59,610 nt of DNA, from NCBI GenBank assembly GCA_015207155.1, contig JADEXK010000037.1:1-59610 (forward strand), in the 5' to 3' direction. Each line of letters starts with the position of its first letter. The stretch's first letter is position 1. Below, in pieces: positions 26,761 through 36,489 of the stretch. The stretch comes from Nostocales cyanobacterium LEGE 11386. GTDB taxonomy: Bacteria > Cyanobacteriota > Cyanobacteriia > Cyanobacteriales > Nostocaceae. Position numbers and translations under genes: made by a program. Under the pieces are notes generated by a model that was not told the origin of the DNA, made no database searches, and saw only the letters and a list, made by a program, of their open reading frames with translations.

Positions 26761-27699
26761 ATGTGCGATCGCAAGTACGCCATCCTCGGAACTGGTGCAT
26801 TAGGCGGGTTTTATGGTGCTAGACTGCAAAAAGCTGGTTTAGATGTCCATTTTTTACTCAAGAGTGATTATGAACACGTAAGCAAATCTGGTTTAGTTGT
26901 CGATTCCAAAGACGGTGATTTTATTATTCCTCAGGTTAACGCTTATAACGATGTAAACAAGATGCCACAATGTGATGTGGTAGTGATTGCACTGAAGACG
27001 ACACAAAATTATTTACTGCCGAAATTATTACCACCTGTGGTTAAAGATCATGGGGTGGTGTTGGTGTTGCAGAATGGATTAGGCGTGGAAGAGGAAGTTG
27101 CCCAAATTGTGGGTAATGTCACAGTTATCGGTGGTTTATGTTTTCTGTGTTCCAATAAAGTAGGTTTAGGACATATTCGCCACTTAGATTATGGGAAAAT
27201 TACTATGGGAGAATATACCCATCAGTATTATCCTAGTAGAATTACAGCTAGGATGCAGCAAATTGCTGATGACTTTAACAGTGCTGGGATTCCCATTGAA
27301 TTAGCTGAAGACTTACTGTTAGCGCGTTGGCAAAAACTGGTGTGGAATATCCCCTACAATGGACTTTCCGTAATCCTCAACGCTAGAACAGATGAATTAA
27401 TGGCAGATGCTAACACTCGCATTCTAGTAGAACAATTGATGAATGAAGTGGTAGCTGGGGCGAAAAGTGCGGGGCGGATTATTCCTGATAGTTTTATGCA
27501 AACTATGCTCAATTACACTCTGAAGATGAAGCCTTATCGTACTAGCATGAAAATTGACTATGATGAACGTCGCCCCTTGGAGGTAGAAGCTATTTTTGGT
27601 AACCCATTACGAAAAACCCAAGCTGCTGGTGTGAATTTACCACAGATTAACTGTGTGTATCATCAGTTGAAGTTTCTCGATGGGAAAAATAGAGGATGA
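26761..27699 (+). CDS. Ketopantoate reductase family protein (PanE/ApbA)
   Basis: 312 aa. The NADPH-binding motif is LGTGALGGFYGA near residues 9-20. The family's catalytic lysine is in ARWQKLVWNIPYN and the substrate-binding acidic segment is DYDERRPLEVEAI. The function is likely reduction of 2-dehydropantoate to pantoate (coenzyme A pathway), but paralogues of this family are common, and assignment as the true PanE is not certain. The ATG at 26761 starts directly before a GCGATCGC site that is part of the coding sequence. Confidence 0.85.
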   Translation: MCDRKYAILGTGALGGFYGARLQKAGLDVHFLLKSDYEHVSKSGLVVDSKDGDFIIPQVNAYNDVNKMPQCDVVVIALKTTQNYLLPKLLPPVVKDHGVVLVLQNGLGVEEEVAQIVGNVTVIGGLCFLCSNKVGLGHIRHLDYGKITMGEYTHQYYPSRITARMQQIADDFNSAGIPIELAEDLLLARWQKLVWNIPYNGLSVILNARTDELMADANTRILVEQLMNEVVAGAKSAGRIIPDSFMQTMLNYTLKMKPYRTSMKIDYDERRPLEVEAIFGNPLRKTQAAGVNLPQINCVYHQLKFLDGKNRG

Positions 27700-27810
27700 A
27701 TGAGTGTTTTCATAGCATACTTAAGCATAAATATTTAGGAATTTTTCTACACGTATGAAATCGCTGCATTCGATTACTGTCCCCTGTCACCTGTCCCCTA
27801 TCTCCTATTA

Positions 27811-28038
27811 TTAACGTACAGACTCTAGAATTACTGCTGTTGTCATGAAACACAACAGGATAATTCCTAAAGGGACAAAAACATTAAGTAGTAAGTACAT
27901 GAGGATGGGAATAATGTGTAACACACCTAAGGCACTTGATAGCACGTAAGCGATCGCCAGGCCAAATAGTACCAACAAGAAGTATTTCAGGGACTTAGAG
28001 GCTAAACGAACTAAAAAAGTATTTTGATTGGTCATCAT
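27811..28038 (-). CDS. Small two-helix membrane protein
   Basis: 75 aa with two hydrophobic segments (about 18-40 and 43-68). Two ATGs in tandem (28038 and 28035) follow AAGGAAAA at a suitable distance. It begins 32 bases after the end of the upstream gene on the same strand, so the two form a likely operon. No family was recognised. Confidence 0.6.
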   Translation of the reverse strand: MMTNQNTFLVRLASKSLKYFLLVLFGLAIAYVLSSALGVLHIIPILMYLLLNVFVPLGIILLCFMTTAVILESVR

Positions 28039-28070
28039 AATTTTTTTCCTTGCAAAATGTAGAGAAATTC

Positions 28071-28337
28071 TTAGTAGTGAATCTTCTGACTAGATGAAGA
28101 GTAAACAGACTCTTGCTGTTCTGGAAGATTGTTTTGCTGACTATAATTGGTTAACAAATAAAATGAGATAAATAAGCTCAACAACAGCAGCAAAAAATTT
28201 CCTAACCCTGATGGATAATTATTGATTTCTCGCTTTACGCCATATTTAAGGCAAACATATCTATTAGGATTATGTGCATCTTGAGCAAAAGGACAGTGGC
28301 TTTGATTGCAGTCATGATCACAATGTTTTTCTAACAT
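28071..28337 (-). CDS. Small Cys/His-containing membrane protein
   Basis: 88 aa. The first 30 residues contain a compact Cys/His group (H5, C6, H8, C10, H14, C15, and C29), suggesting a metal-binding or redox motif. One membrane helix (about 46-64, LGNFLLLLLSLFISFYLL) follows, with a polar tail. It probably forms an operon with the next small membrane protein on the same strand. The function is unknown. Confidence 0.55.
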   Translation of the reverse strand: MLEKHCDHDCNQSHCPFAQDAHNPNRYVCLKYGVKREINNYPSGLGNFLLLLLSLFISFYLLTNYSQQNNLPEQQESVYSSSSQKIHY

Positions 28338-28668
28338 CTTGTAACCTCGTATAGGATGGAAACTGACAATCTGGTAATCAACACGCTCTACATAATTCAG
28401 TTAGTTAATATCTACAGCTGATTAATCTGTGCAAGTAACTAAGTTTGCAGTAGTAGCACTGCGACAATCTCCCCTCAACCACGGTTGCTTAACGCTCAAC
28501 TTAACTTTACCTGTCTTGATTACAAGAATAATACAATGAAAATTTTTTCGCAGTAGGATACGGTAGCTTCCTTCTGAAGTAGGAAAAAGTAGTTTGTAGT
28601 ATGTTCGGTAGGAAGTAGTAGTGAAAATATGGTTATAATTGAGTATAAATGCTACATACAAGCAATCA
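28338..28668. other. Divergent intergenic region
   Basis: No gene is supported. Around 28565-28622 there are short imperfect direct repeats of GTAGGAA/AAGTAGT. It probably contains the promoter of the STAND protein gene. Confidence 0.4.
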
Positions 28669-31008
28669 ATGGGTGCGGAAGAGGCCTTAGAGTTTTTAGA
28701 TCATTTAGTTTTTTTGCAGACAGGAAAGCACTTAGATAATGCTCAAAGAATAATTTTGCTCAATTTATGGGAAGATGAGAGAAGGACTTATCAGAATATA
28801 GCTGACAGCCGTGGTTACACAGAAGCACATTTAAAAGCTGTTGGTGCTGAACTTTGGCAAATACTTTCCCAGATACTCCAAGAAAAAGTCTCAAAATCAA
28901 CATTCCCAACTGTAGTTCAGAAGTTTTGGAAAACCCAACACTCGCAACGAATCTGCCTTACTCACAATTCAACCAGCAATAACGAGAAATCGCCAGACTT
29001 AGATACTAACTTTGTAGGACGCGATCGCGAACTAGCTGATCTCAATGATCTTGTCAGTCAGGGAGCAAAAATGATTCTGATCCAAGGTAGGGGTGGTATT
29101 GGTAAAACAACCTTGGCGCGGAGGTATTTTAAAACTCAAGGCTTCTACTTCTTAGAGTTGTGGATGGCTCAAGATACCCAAAATATTGTCTCGATAGAAA
29201 ACGTAGTTGAAGAATGGCTGAGGGGAGACTTTGATGAAGAACCAGGAAAAGAATTTGGGATAAATTTAGATCGTTTGCGGCGTAAACTCCGGGAAGGAAA
29301 TAGAAAGATTGGGGTGTTAATTGATAATTTAGAATCTGCTTTAGATAGCAATGGACGAATTATTACTCATCGTCGTCCTTATGTAGAATTCCTGAGAGTT
29401 TTAGCAGACCCAACCATTCAATCTGTCACTTTAATTACTAGTCGTGAACGCCTGCATGAATCTGGGGTTGATGTCAATTTTTATCCCCTACAAGGTTTAG
29501 ATAAATCTGCGTGGAAACAGTTTTTTACTAGTCGCCAGATTAATTTTCATGCAACAACACTGAGCGAAATTTGCCAAGCTTTTGATGGTAATGCTAAAGC
29601 CATGCAAATTATCAGTGGAGTTATTGCCACAGATTTTGATGGTAATTTAGATGTTTATTGGCGAGAAAATCAGCATGATCTATTAATTGAAAGAGAATTA
29701 GAACATTTAGTTACTAGCCAATTTGACCGCCTGGAACAACTAGATAATACAGCCTATAAACTACTTTGTCGTTTGGGTTGCTATCGTTATCAAGATATAA
29801 CCCACGTCAGTGTTCAAGGTCTACAATGCTTACTTTGGGATGTGACTGAACCACACTCTAAACGAGTAATTAAATCTTTGTGTGAACGCTCTTTAGTACA
29901 ATATAGTAAAGGTAAATACTGGTTACATCCAGTGATTTGCACAGAAGCGATCGCCCGGTTAAAACAAAATGGTGAATGGCAGATAGCCAACCAAAAAGCG
30001 GCAGAATTTTGGAATACTAGTGTTACTCAAGTTGAAGAACCCCAAGATGCCTTAATGGCACTAGAAGCTTATCATCATTATATGGAGATTGGTGACTTTG
30101 AACAAGCTGCAAATATTATTATCCGGGGCAGAAATAACAAGTGGGATAAAATTTTATCTTTAGGTGTGTTGTTAAACAGATTAGGTTTATTAGAAACTTT
30201 AATTTCTGTGATTACACCTTTAATTGAAAATTTAACTTCTGAGTATTATCTCAGTATACTTTATAATATGCTGGGGCGAGCTTATCACCAAACAGGTAAT
30301 ATTGACTTAGCATTGACATGTCACCAAAATGCTCGAGAAATTGCGGAAAAATGTGACAACTTTCAAGAAAGAGTATCTAGTAGTTTTAATTTAGGGCTTG
30401 CTTATATAGACTTGTGGGAACTTGCACAAGCTAAAAGTATTTTGTACTCAGTTAAAAAACTCAGTGAGACAGATCCAAACTATTCTCAATATGTAGTTTA
30501 TTCTCTGTGTTGTTTGGCTTATTTAGATTCTTCTATAGGTATGAGAGAAAATGCTCTCAAGATGTTACAAGATGTAGAGTCAGGCATTTCCAGTGATAAA
30601 TTAACGTCTTGGGGAAAAGGAACTAGTTTATTATTTATCAGCTTAACTTATCAAAACTTAGGTTATATAGATAATGCCTTTGATATTGGCCTGCAAGCGA
30701 TCGCTCATTGTGAATGTAATCAGTTCACTTTCTTAAAATCGAGAGTTATATCTTGCCTAGCTGCCTTACATCGAGAGCAGGGAAGATTTGTAGAAGCGAT
30801 AGATCAGCATTTAACAGCTATTGCAAACATGACTAAGGTTTCTGATAAATGTAATTTAGCAGAAGCATACTATCAATTGGGTTTAACTTATCAAAGAATG
30901 GGTGAAATTAACAAGAGTCAGGAGAATTTTAATCAGGCGATCGCTCTTTTTCAGGATATGCCAGCACCGCAGCAAGTTGAGAAAGTACAAACAGCAATGA
31001 AAAGCTAA
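28669..31008 (+). CDS. STAND NTPase (NB-ARC) with TPR repeats
   Basis: 779 aa. The N-terminal domain (about 1-85) is helical, with LVFLQTGKHLDNAQRIILLN and a winged-helix-like YQNIADSRGY segment. It resembles the HTH domain of vWA-MoxR-associated proteins. The NB-ARC/STAND ATPase (about 115-400) has P-loop GRGGIGKTTLARR, Walker B KIGVLIDNLE and sensor VTLITSRERL. Residues from about 460 onward are tetratricopeptide-like repeats. ATG 28669 is the first ATG; a TTG at 28639 is less likely. Such proteins are switch ATPases used in signalling, immunity or cell death. Confidence 0.88.
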   Translation: MGAEEALEFLDHLVFLQTGKHLDNAQRIILLNLWEDERRTYQNIADSRGYTEAHLKAVGAELWQILSQILQEKVSKSTFPTVVQKFWKTQHSQRICLTHNSTSNNEKSPDLDTNFVGRDRELADLNDLVSQGAKMILIQGRGGIGKTTLARRYFKTQGFYFLELWMAQDTQNIVSIENVVEEWLRGDFDEEPGKEFGINLDRLRRKLREGNRKIGVLIDNLESALDSNGRIITHRRPYVEFLRVLADPTIQSVTLITSRERLHESGVDVNFYPLQGLDKSAWKQFFTSRQINFHATTLSEICQAFDGNAKAMQIISGVIATDFDGNLDVYWRENQHDLLIERELEHLVTSQFDRLEQLDNTAYKLLCRLGCYRYQDITHVSVQGLQCLLWDVTEPHSKRVIKSLCERSLVQYSKGKYWLHPVICTEAIARLKQNGEWQIANQKAAEFWNTSVTQVEEPQDALMALEAYHHYMEIGDFEQAANIIIRGRNNKWDKILSLGVLLNRLGLLETLISVITPLIENLTSEYYLSILYNMLGRAYHQTGNIDLALTCHQNAREIAEKCDNFQERVSSSFNLGLAYIDLWELAQAKSILYSVKKLSETDPNYSQYVVYSLCCLAYLDSSIGMRENALKMLQDVESGISSDKLTSWGKGTSLLFISLTYQNLGYIDNAFDIGLQAIAHCECNQFTFLKSRVISCLAALHREQGRFVEAIDQHLTAIANMTKVSDKCNLAEAYYQLGLTYQRMGEINKSQENFNQAIALFQDMPAPQQVEKVQTAMKS

Positions 31009-31123
31009 TCACAAATATACCAGTTGCATGATTTTTACATTTCTCAACCCAATGGAACTTGGAAAAGTGAGCAACCATCCTTTAGGCTAAATTGATACAC
31101 TTACTCGTCTTAGAAGGTGGCAA

Positions 31124-31234
31124 ATGCGAGATCCACAAAAGAACCAGATTAAAATTGATCCGGCAACTCTTGTTTTGATTGTCTCTGTCTTGATACTCTT
31201 ACCACTTTTAATCACTGGGTTTTTCTTTCAATAA
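31124..31234 (+). CDS. Very small single-span membrane protein
   Basis: A 36-residue frame: polar start MRDPQKNQIKIDPAT, then a 20-residue hydrophobic helix (LVLIVSVLILLPLLITGFFF) and a stop. AGAAGGTGG lies just before the ATG at proper spacing. The composition and length resemble small photosystem or cytochrome complex subunits, but I do not recognise it as a named one. It lies 115 bases after the STAND gene. Confidence 0.5.
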   Translation: MRDPQKNQIKIDPATLVLIVSVLILLPLLITGFFFQ

Positions 31235-31400
31235 GCTTCCTGAGTGCTTTTCTAAGTGCTGTAAAGCCCTGCGGGCATGGCTGCGCGTAGAGCGGGGCAT
31301 AGCTGCGCTTATAGCCCGTGCTGAGTGCTGAGTGCTGAGTAAAAAATACTAGTCCCCAGCAATGCACTGAGCTTGTCGAAGTGTCCCCAGTTCATCAAAG
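31235..31400. repeat. Composite intergenic repeat block
   Basis: A block with GCGGGCATGGCTGCGCGTAG type sequence, GTGCTGAGTGCTGAGTGCTG heptamers (31319-31340) and the TGAGCTTGTCGAAGTG motif (about 31369). All are dispersed intergenic repeat types in Nostocaceae. Confidence 0.7.
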
Positions 31401-32549
31401 CTACCCAGGCAAAACCTGGCGCAGTGCTGCTAAAAGTTGGTCAATACTTTCTTGGCGACTATTAAAACCCATCAGTCCTACGCGCCAAACTTGACCAGCT
31501 AGTTCACCAAGACCACCGCCAATCTCAATGTTATATTCATTGAGTAACTGCCGTGCGATCGCTTTACCGTCTACTCCCTCTGGAATGCGGACTGTGGTTA
31601 GAGTTGGCAGTCTGTACTCTCTGTCAACGTGCATACTTAATCCTAAGTCTTCCAACCCTTCCCAAAGATACTCTACATTCTTTTGATGACGTTGCCAGCA
31701 GTTAGCTAATCCTTCCTCTGCAACTAAACGCAGTGCTTCTCGCAAGCCGTAATATAAATTAATGGGTGCAGTGTGGTGATAGGTGCGTTCCTTCCCCCAA
31801 TATTTACCCAGCAATGACATATCCAAATACCAGTTTGCTACTTTTGTGGAGCGCTGCTGCAATTTCTCCATTGCACGGGGACTCATGGTAAAAGGTGAAG
31901 CACCAGGAGAACAACCCAATCCCTTTTGGCTACAACTATAAGCTAGGTCAACTCCCCAAGCATCCAAAAATATGGGGACACCACCCAAACTTGTAACTGT
32001 ATCTACTAGTAACAGAGTACCAAATTCACGACATACCTCAGCCACCCCGTCCAAAGGTTGACGTGCGCCTGTAGAAGTTTCCGCATGAACTAAAGCGAGA
32101 ATTGCCGGACGATGAGTTTCTATGGCTGTGCGGAGTTCATCAAGGCTGAAAACTTGTCCCCAAGGTTTGGTGATAGTTCGCACATCTGCACCATAGCGTC
32201 CAGCCATATCAACCAGGCGATTACCAAAGTAACCAGCTACACCAATCAAAACCACATCACCAGGTTCCGTAACATTGGCGATTGTTGCTTCCATTGCGGC
32301 TGAACCAGTACCACTAACAGCTATAGTCAAGGGGTTTTCTGTCTGCCATACGTAGCGCAGTAGAGATTGAATCTCATCCATAAGTTCGAGAAAAGCCGGG
32401 TCAAGATGCCCAACTGGTGGGGTATTCATCGCCTGAAGAACAGCAGGATGGGCATTTGATGGCCCTGGCCCCAACAGTAACCGGGAGGGAATTTTTAGAG
32501 GTTGGAGTTCTAAACGCTGACTTTCGTTAATTGAGATGGTTGGCGTCAT
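31401..32549 (-). CDS. Alanine-glyoxylate / serine-pyruvate aminotransferase
   Basis: A 382-aa class-V PLP aminotransferase. The N-terminal LLLGPGPSNAHPAVL motif is typical, the cofactor aspartate is in LLLVDTVTSLGG, and the PLP lysine is in YSCSQKGLGCSPG. The C-terminus has IEIGGGLGELAGQVWRVGLM. In cyanobacteria it acts in photorespiration, converting glyoxylate to glycine. The start ATG at 32549 is the first in frame. It is a single gene with repeat-rich DNA on both sides. Confidence 0.92.
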   Translation of the reverse strand: MTPTISINESQRLELQPLKIPSRLLLGPGPSNAHPAVLQAMNTPPVGHLDPAFLELMDEIQSLLRYVWQTENPLTIAVSGTGSAAMEATIANVTEPGDVVLIGVAGYFGNRLVDMAGRYGADVRTITKPWGQVFSLDELRTAIETHRPAILALVHAETSTGARQPLDGVAEVCREFGTLLLVDTVTSLGGVPIFLDAWGVDLAYSCSQKGLGCSPGASPFTMSPRAMEKLQQRSTKVANWYLDMSLLGKYWGKERTYHHTAPINLYYGLREALRLVAEEGLANCWQRHQKNVEYLWEGLEDLGLSMHVDREYRLPTLTTVRIPEGVDGKAIARQLLNEYNIEIGGGLGELAGQVWRVGLMGFNSRQESIDQLLAALRQVLPG

Positions 32550-32804
32550 AACTTGCTCTTGCCTAGAAGATACTTACCGCATCATAAAGCGATCGCATCA
32601 CTGATGTTTGAGTCAGTCTATATGTTTACTATCAATATCTCATTTGCCGGAAGCCGCGATCGCGCCAAAATTTTAAACTAAGTCTGAGTGAGAATTTGTG
32701 CTAATTCGTAATTCGTAATAGAGCCTACGGCAGGCTACGCTGTAAGCACAGCTATGCCCGCTAGGACTTTACGTAATTCAGTTAAGTCAGTATAAATATT
32801 GGTA

Positions 32805-33323
32805 ATGAGTAAAAAACGCTCAAGCTTAAAACCTTTGCAGGGAGCAAATCGAACACTCCGACGCAGGTTGAATCTCCAGGGAGAGGTGGTATTAGCAACT
32901 GCACCAACCCTAATAGTATTAACTGTGATGGCTCTAGTGGAAGTACTAAGTCAGCAACGTTTGTTGTTTGCATCTCTAGCCTCCAGTGCCTTTCTGATTT
33001 ATCTTGACCCACAGCATGGCACAAACGCTGTGCGAACTCTGATTATCGCCCAGATGACTGCTGCAACCATTGGATTTATTACCTATTTTTTTCTTGGTAG
33101 TGGGTATCTTTCAGGTGGTATTGCAATGGTAATTGCGATCGCCTTAATGATTTTACTAGACGCGATGCACCCTCCGGCTGTTGCTACTTCCTTGAGTTTC
33201 GCTTTAAAGGCTGGTAATATCAGCAACCTGATTTTGTTTGCCTTAGCCGTAGGAATCACCGCCGTTTTGGTAGGACTAGAGCGTTTTGCTCTGTGGATGT
33301 TGGCACATCATAGTCATGAGTAG
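32805..33323 (+). CDS. HPP family membrane protein
   Basis: 172 aa with about four to five membrane segments. The family signature is present as LLDAMHPPAVATSLSFAL. Arabidopsis and some cyanobacterial HPP proteins have been linked to nitrite transport across membranes, but the role here is not shown. ATG 32805 is chosen over a TTG at 32799. A dispersed repeat lies upstream and a heptamer array lies downstream. Confidence 0.85.
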   Translation: MSKKRSSLKPLQGANRTLRRRLNLQGEVVLATAPTLIVLTVMALVEVLSQQRLLFASLASSAFLIYLDPQHGTNAVRTLIIAQMTAATIGFITYFFLGSGYLSGGIAMVIAIALMILLDAMHPPAVATSLSFALKAGNISNLILFALAVGITAVLVGLERFALWMLAHHSHE

Positions 33324-33360
33324 GGAGCAGGGAGCAGAAGTATGATAGATATAATTTCTT

Positions 33361-33416
33361 ACTCAGCACTCAGCACTCAGCACTCAGCACTGAGAAAGGC
33401 ACTCAGCACTCAATTA
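33361..33416. repeat. CAGCACT heptamer array
   Basis: Tandem ACTCAGC heptamers, about four copies, then an interruption CTGAGAAAGG, then two more copies. The array lies between the HPP and DUF1499 genes, immediately before the DUF1499 start region. Confidence 0.85.
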
Positions 33417-33432
33417 TCAACACATAAAAATT

Positions 33433-33822
33433 ATGGTTTTTGCAGGGAAACGACCGAATAATTTAGGTGTTAGCAATGGCAAATTAGCACCTTGTCCTAA
33501 TTCACCTAACTGTGTTTCTAGCCAAAGTACAGATTTAGTTCACACAATTGCGCCACTAACTTTCACATCTTCCCCAGAACAAGCGATCGCTCATCTTAAA
33601 AATATCATTCAATCCTTACCCAGAACCAAAATAATTACCGAAAGTGAGGATTATTTATATGCAGAGTTTAAAAGTGCTTTAATGGGATTTGTCGATGATG
33701 TAGAGTTCTATGTAGATCGTAATAATAATGTCATTCACGTCCGCTCGGCCTCACGCTTAGGTCAAAGCGATTTGGGTGTCAATCGTCAAAGAATAGAAAC
33801 AATTAGAGCCAAATTCTCATAA
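33433..33822 (+). CDS. DUF1499 family protein
   Basis: 129 aa. It has the family motif CPNSPNCVSSQS near residues 20-32 and the C-terminal RSASRLGQSDLGVNRQRIE. The function is unknown. The protein has no obvious signal peptide. The ATG at 33433 is 20 bases after the heptamer array, which leaves little room for a promoter, so it may be read through from the HPP gene. Confidence 0.85.
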   Translation: MVFAGKRPNNLGVSNGKLAPCPNSPNCVSSQSTDLVHTIAPLTFTSSPEQAIAHLKNIIQSLPRTKIITESEDYLYAEFKSALMGFVDDVEFYVDRNNNVIHVRSASRLGQSDLGVNRQRIETIRAKFS

Positions 33823-33903
33823 TTATAGCCCCTTCCTTTGCAGGTAATTGGTAATGGGTTTTGTCAATTTCCCATTATCAATTGCCTAGCTCATTTGATT
33901 AAC

Positions 33904-34989
33904 TTAACTGTGACTACTAGCTATACTAATCCTACTGTGAACATACCCATTCTTTGCAAATCGCTCTTGTAGAATTTGCTGATATACAGCTTCGTAACCA
34001 TCAACCATTTTTTGCTGGCTAAAATGATTTTCAACGTGTTTCCGACAGGCGTAGCGGTCTAACTCTGTTACTTTGTCAATAGCACTGACAAAATCTTCAA
34101 TGTCATGGCAAATAAAACCCGTTTTGCCGTGGTCAATTACTTCTACAGTAGACCCTAGTTTCATCGCGATAACTGGCGTACCGGCTGCCATTGATTCAAC
34201 CATGACTAATCCAAATGGCTCTCGCCAAGTTATCGGAAAAAGTGTTGCTACTGCACCTCCCATCAAGGCATTTTTTTCTGTATGGTTCGCTTCACCGAGA
34301 TACTCAATTTGTTTGCCATCAATTTGTGGCTTGATTTCCTGTTCAAAGTAATCCACATCAACCACGTCTACCTTACCTGCGATTTTTAACCGCCAACCAG
34401 ATTGTTTAGCAATGGCGATCGCTAAATGTGTACCTTTCTCTGGAGATATCCGACCTAAGAAAGCCAAATAGGGTGGATTATCAGGTTGAGTATAAAATTG
34501 ATAGCTGCTAACATCAATTCCATTGTAAACCGTTGCTACATAGTTCAGCCCTAACCTCATTTCCCTCTGAGCATGGGAAATACTGATAAAAGGTTGGTGT
34601 TTAGCATATTCAAACATCTTTTCGTTATCAGGAGTAAAAATACCATGTAAGGTGTGAACCGTGGGTGTTTTGACGAGATTTGCATAGGGTAGCGCCGGAC
34701 AGCACACATGGGAGTGAATAATATCAAACTCTTCTGAGCGCTCGTATACCAAACCTAATTGCAGCATTTCGTATATGTTATGCTCTTTGACCTGAGGATC
34801 AAGTCGTAAGGCACGCGGATGAACGGATACTAGCTTTGCCAAGCTTATAGAATCCCCCGATGCAAATAGTGTGACTTCATGTCCTCGGCGAACTAATTCA
34901 TCAGTCAATAATCCCACTACTAACTCTATACCCCCATACGCTGGAGGGGGTACTCTCTCACATAGTGGGGCAATCTGAGCAATTCGCAT
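33904..34989 (-). CDS. Glycosyltransferase family 4 protein
   Basis: A 361-aa GT-B fold glycosyltransferase. The N-terminal domain has PPPAYGGIELVV and HGIFTPDN; the nucleotide-sugar-binding domain has LGRISPEKGTHLAI and the E-x7-E-like motif REPFGLVMVESMAAGTPVIA. The ATG at 34989 has AGGAGG upstream. Such enzymes build polysaccharides or glycolipids; the acceptor cannot be read from the sequence. It stands alone, without neighbouring polysaccharide genes. Confidence 0.9.
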   Translation of the reverse strand: MRIAQIAPLCERVPPPAYGGIELVVGLLTDELVRRGHEVTLFASGDSISLAKLVSVHPRALRLDPQVKEHNIYEMLQLGLVYERSEEFDIIHSHVCCPALPYANLVKTPTVHTLHGIFTPDNEKMFEYAKHQPFISISHAQREMRLGLNYVATVYNGIDVSSYQFYTQPDNPPYLAFLGRISPEKGTHLAIAIAKQSGWRLKIAGKVDVVDVDYFEQEIKPQIDGKQIEYLGEANHTEKNALMGGAVATLFPITWREPFGLVMVESMAAGTPVIAMKLGSTVEVIDHGKTGFICHDIEDFVSAIDKVTELDRYACRKHVENHFSQQKMVDGYEAVYQQILQERFAKNGYVHSRISIASSHS

Positions 34990-35688
34990 TACAAACCTCC
35001 TAAAAAATCAGATTTGAATTAGAGATGTTTGCTTTCTATTTCAGAAATGCCTACACGTGATTTGATTTTCACTGTAAACTTACTTTAATCACTAATTCTT
35101 TTAAGAATTCCCTCAAAATTTTATGCCCTTAGTTTTAAATTAATTGTCTATCTTCGTAGGGAAATATCTCTATTCCTTAGAGGTAAGATGACCTTGAATA
35201 AATTTAACTTTATTAAAATCTTGTAATTTCCGATTTTTTTAGGGGAATGTTTCTTAAATTGGTCAATTTTGCAGCAATATAATATTTCTGGAGATCATAA
35301 GTTTATGATGTATTTGCTTTTCTGAGTTTTTTACCTCATCCTATCGCAGGAAAACTAGATAAAATCATCCCTATTCCCAAGGAGGAGTTTATATCAATAC
35401 AGTTCGATTAAGGCTAAAAACTAATCTAACTTTAGGTTGGGTTACCCTGCGGTCAGCCGCGCCCTGCTCGTCTACGTTCCTCAAACGCCACTTGCTACAA
35501 GTCGGGAAACCCGCCCACGGCGCTGTCTCCCCAACGCAGTAGCTTTTCAATCTACATTTTCTTAACCGAAAGGTATTGGAGTTTATGTCATTTAGCTTGG
35601 TTTTATTGGTTTTAACTGTCAGAGTTTATCTTATTGACTTTCAGTGTTAAATAGAGTATGATATATATTCAAAAAAATACTAAATAAT
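34990..35688. other. Intergenic region with a repeat
   Basis: This lies between divergent genes. No coding frame was supported. Around 35437-35548 there is a GC-rich repeat (GTTACCCTGCGGTCAGCCGC and GGGAAACCCGCCCACGGCGC) of a type dispersed between genes in these genomes. The rest is AT-rich. Confidence 0.5.
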
Positions 35689-36489
35689 ATGAATACTTCT
35701 CTATCCAAAATAAAACCGCGTGTCTCTTGGCAGGCGGTTTTCTCAGTAATCATATTTGTATTCATGTACTTGCCTATACTGGTACTTGGCTTTTATAGCT
35801 TCAATCAGTCTCCCTACAGTGCAAATTGGCAAGGATTCACTCTTGATTGGTATCACAAATTGTTCAGCGACGAGCGGATTTTATCAGCGTTGAAAAACAG
35901 TTTGATAGTTGCTTTTTGTGCAGTGAGTATTTCAGCCGTGCTGGGAACCTTAATGGCGATAGGATTGGCACGTTATCAGTTTCCGGGAAAGAAATTGTAT
36001 CGCGGTGTTTCTTACCTACCGTTAATTATTCCTGATATTGCGATCGCTGTAGCTACTCTAGTTTTTCTGGCAGCATTTGCTATCCCCCTGAGTTTGTGGA
36101 CAATTGTCGCGGCCCATGTGGTATTTTGCCTAGCCTATGTCGGACTTGTGGTTGCTTCAAGATTGACTAATTTAGACCCACACTTAGAAGAAGCAGCACT
36201 AGATTTAGGCGCTACACCAATACAAGCCTTCATCAAAGTATTACTACCTCAGTTAATGCCTGGTATTATAGCTGGCTGCCTGCTAGCTTTTGTTTTGAGT
36301 TTAGATGACTTTCTCATCGCTAGTTTCACATCAGGTAGCGGTTACAACACCTTACCCATGGAAATTTTTAGCCGCATTAGAACAGGAGTTAAGCCTGATA
36401 TTAATGCTCTCAGTGTTCTCTTAATTTCCGTGTCAGCAATTGTCGCTTTTGTAGCTGAATTAATGCGCTCTGTTGGAGATAAAAAATAA
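35689..36489 (+). CDS. potC: Spermidine/putrescine-type ABC permease (PotC-like)
   Basis: A 266-aa ABC permease with six predicted membrane helices. The N-terminal FMYLPILVLGFYSFNQS is typical of PotC. The EAA coupling loop reads EEAALDLGATPIQAFIKVLL, followed by LSLDDFLIASF. The substrate is probably a polyamine, though related permeases carry other small cations. The ATPase, PotB and PotD subunits are not in the neighbourhood, so this is an orphan permease gene that must work with subunits encoded elsewhere. Confidence 0.85.
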   Translation: MNTSLSKIKPRVSWQAVFSVIIFVFMYLPILVLGFYSFNQSPYSANWQGFTLDWYHKLFSDERILSALKNSLIVAFCAVSISAVLGTLMAIGLARYQFPGKKLYRGVSYLPLIIPDIAIAVATLVFLAAFAIPLSLWTIVAAHVVFCLAYVGLVVASRLTNLDPHLEEAALDLGATPIQAFIKVLLPQLMPGIIAGCLLAFVLSLDDFLIASFTSGSGYNTLPMEIFSRIRTGVKPDINALSVLLISVSAIVAFVAELMRSVGDKK

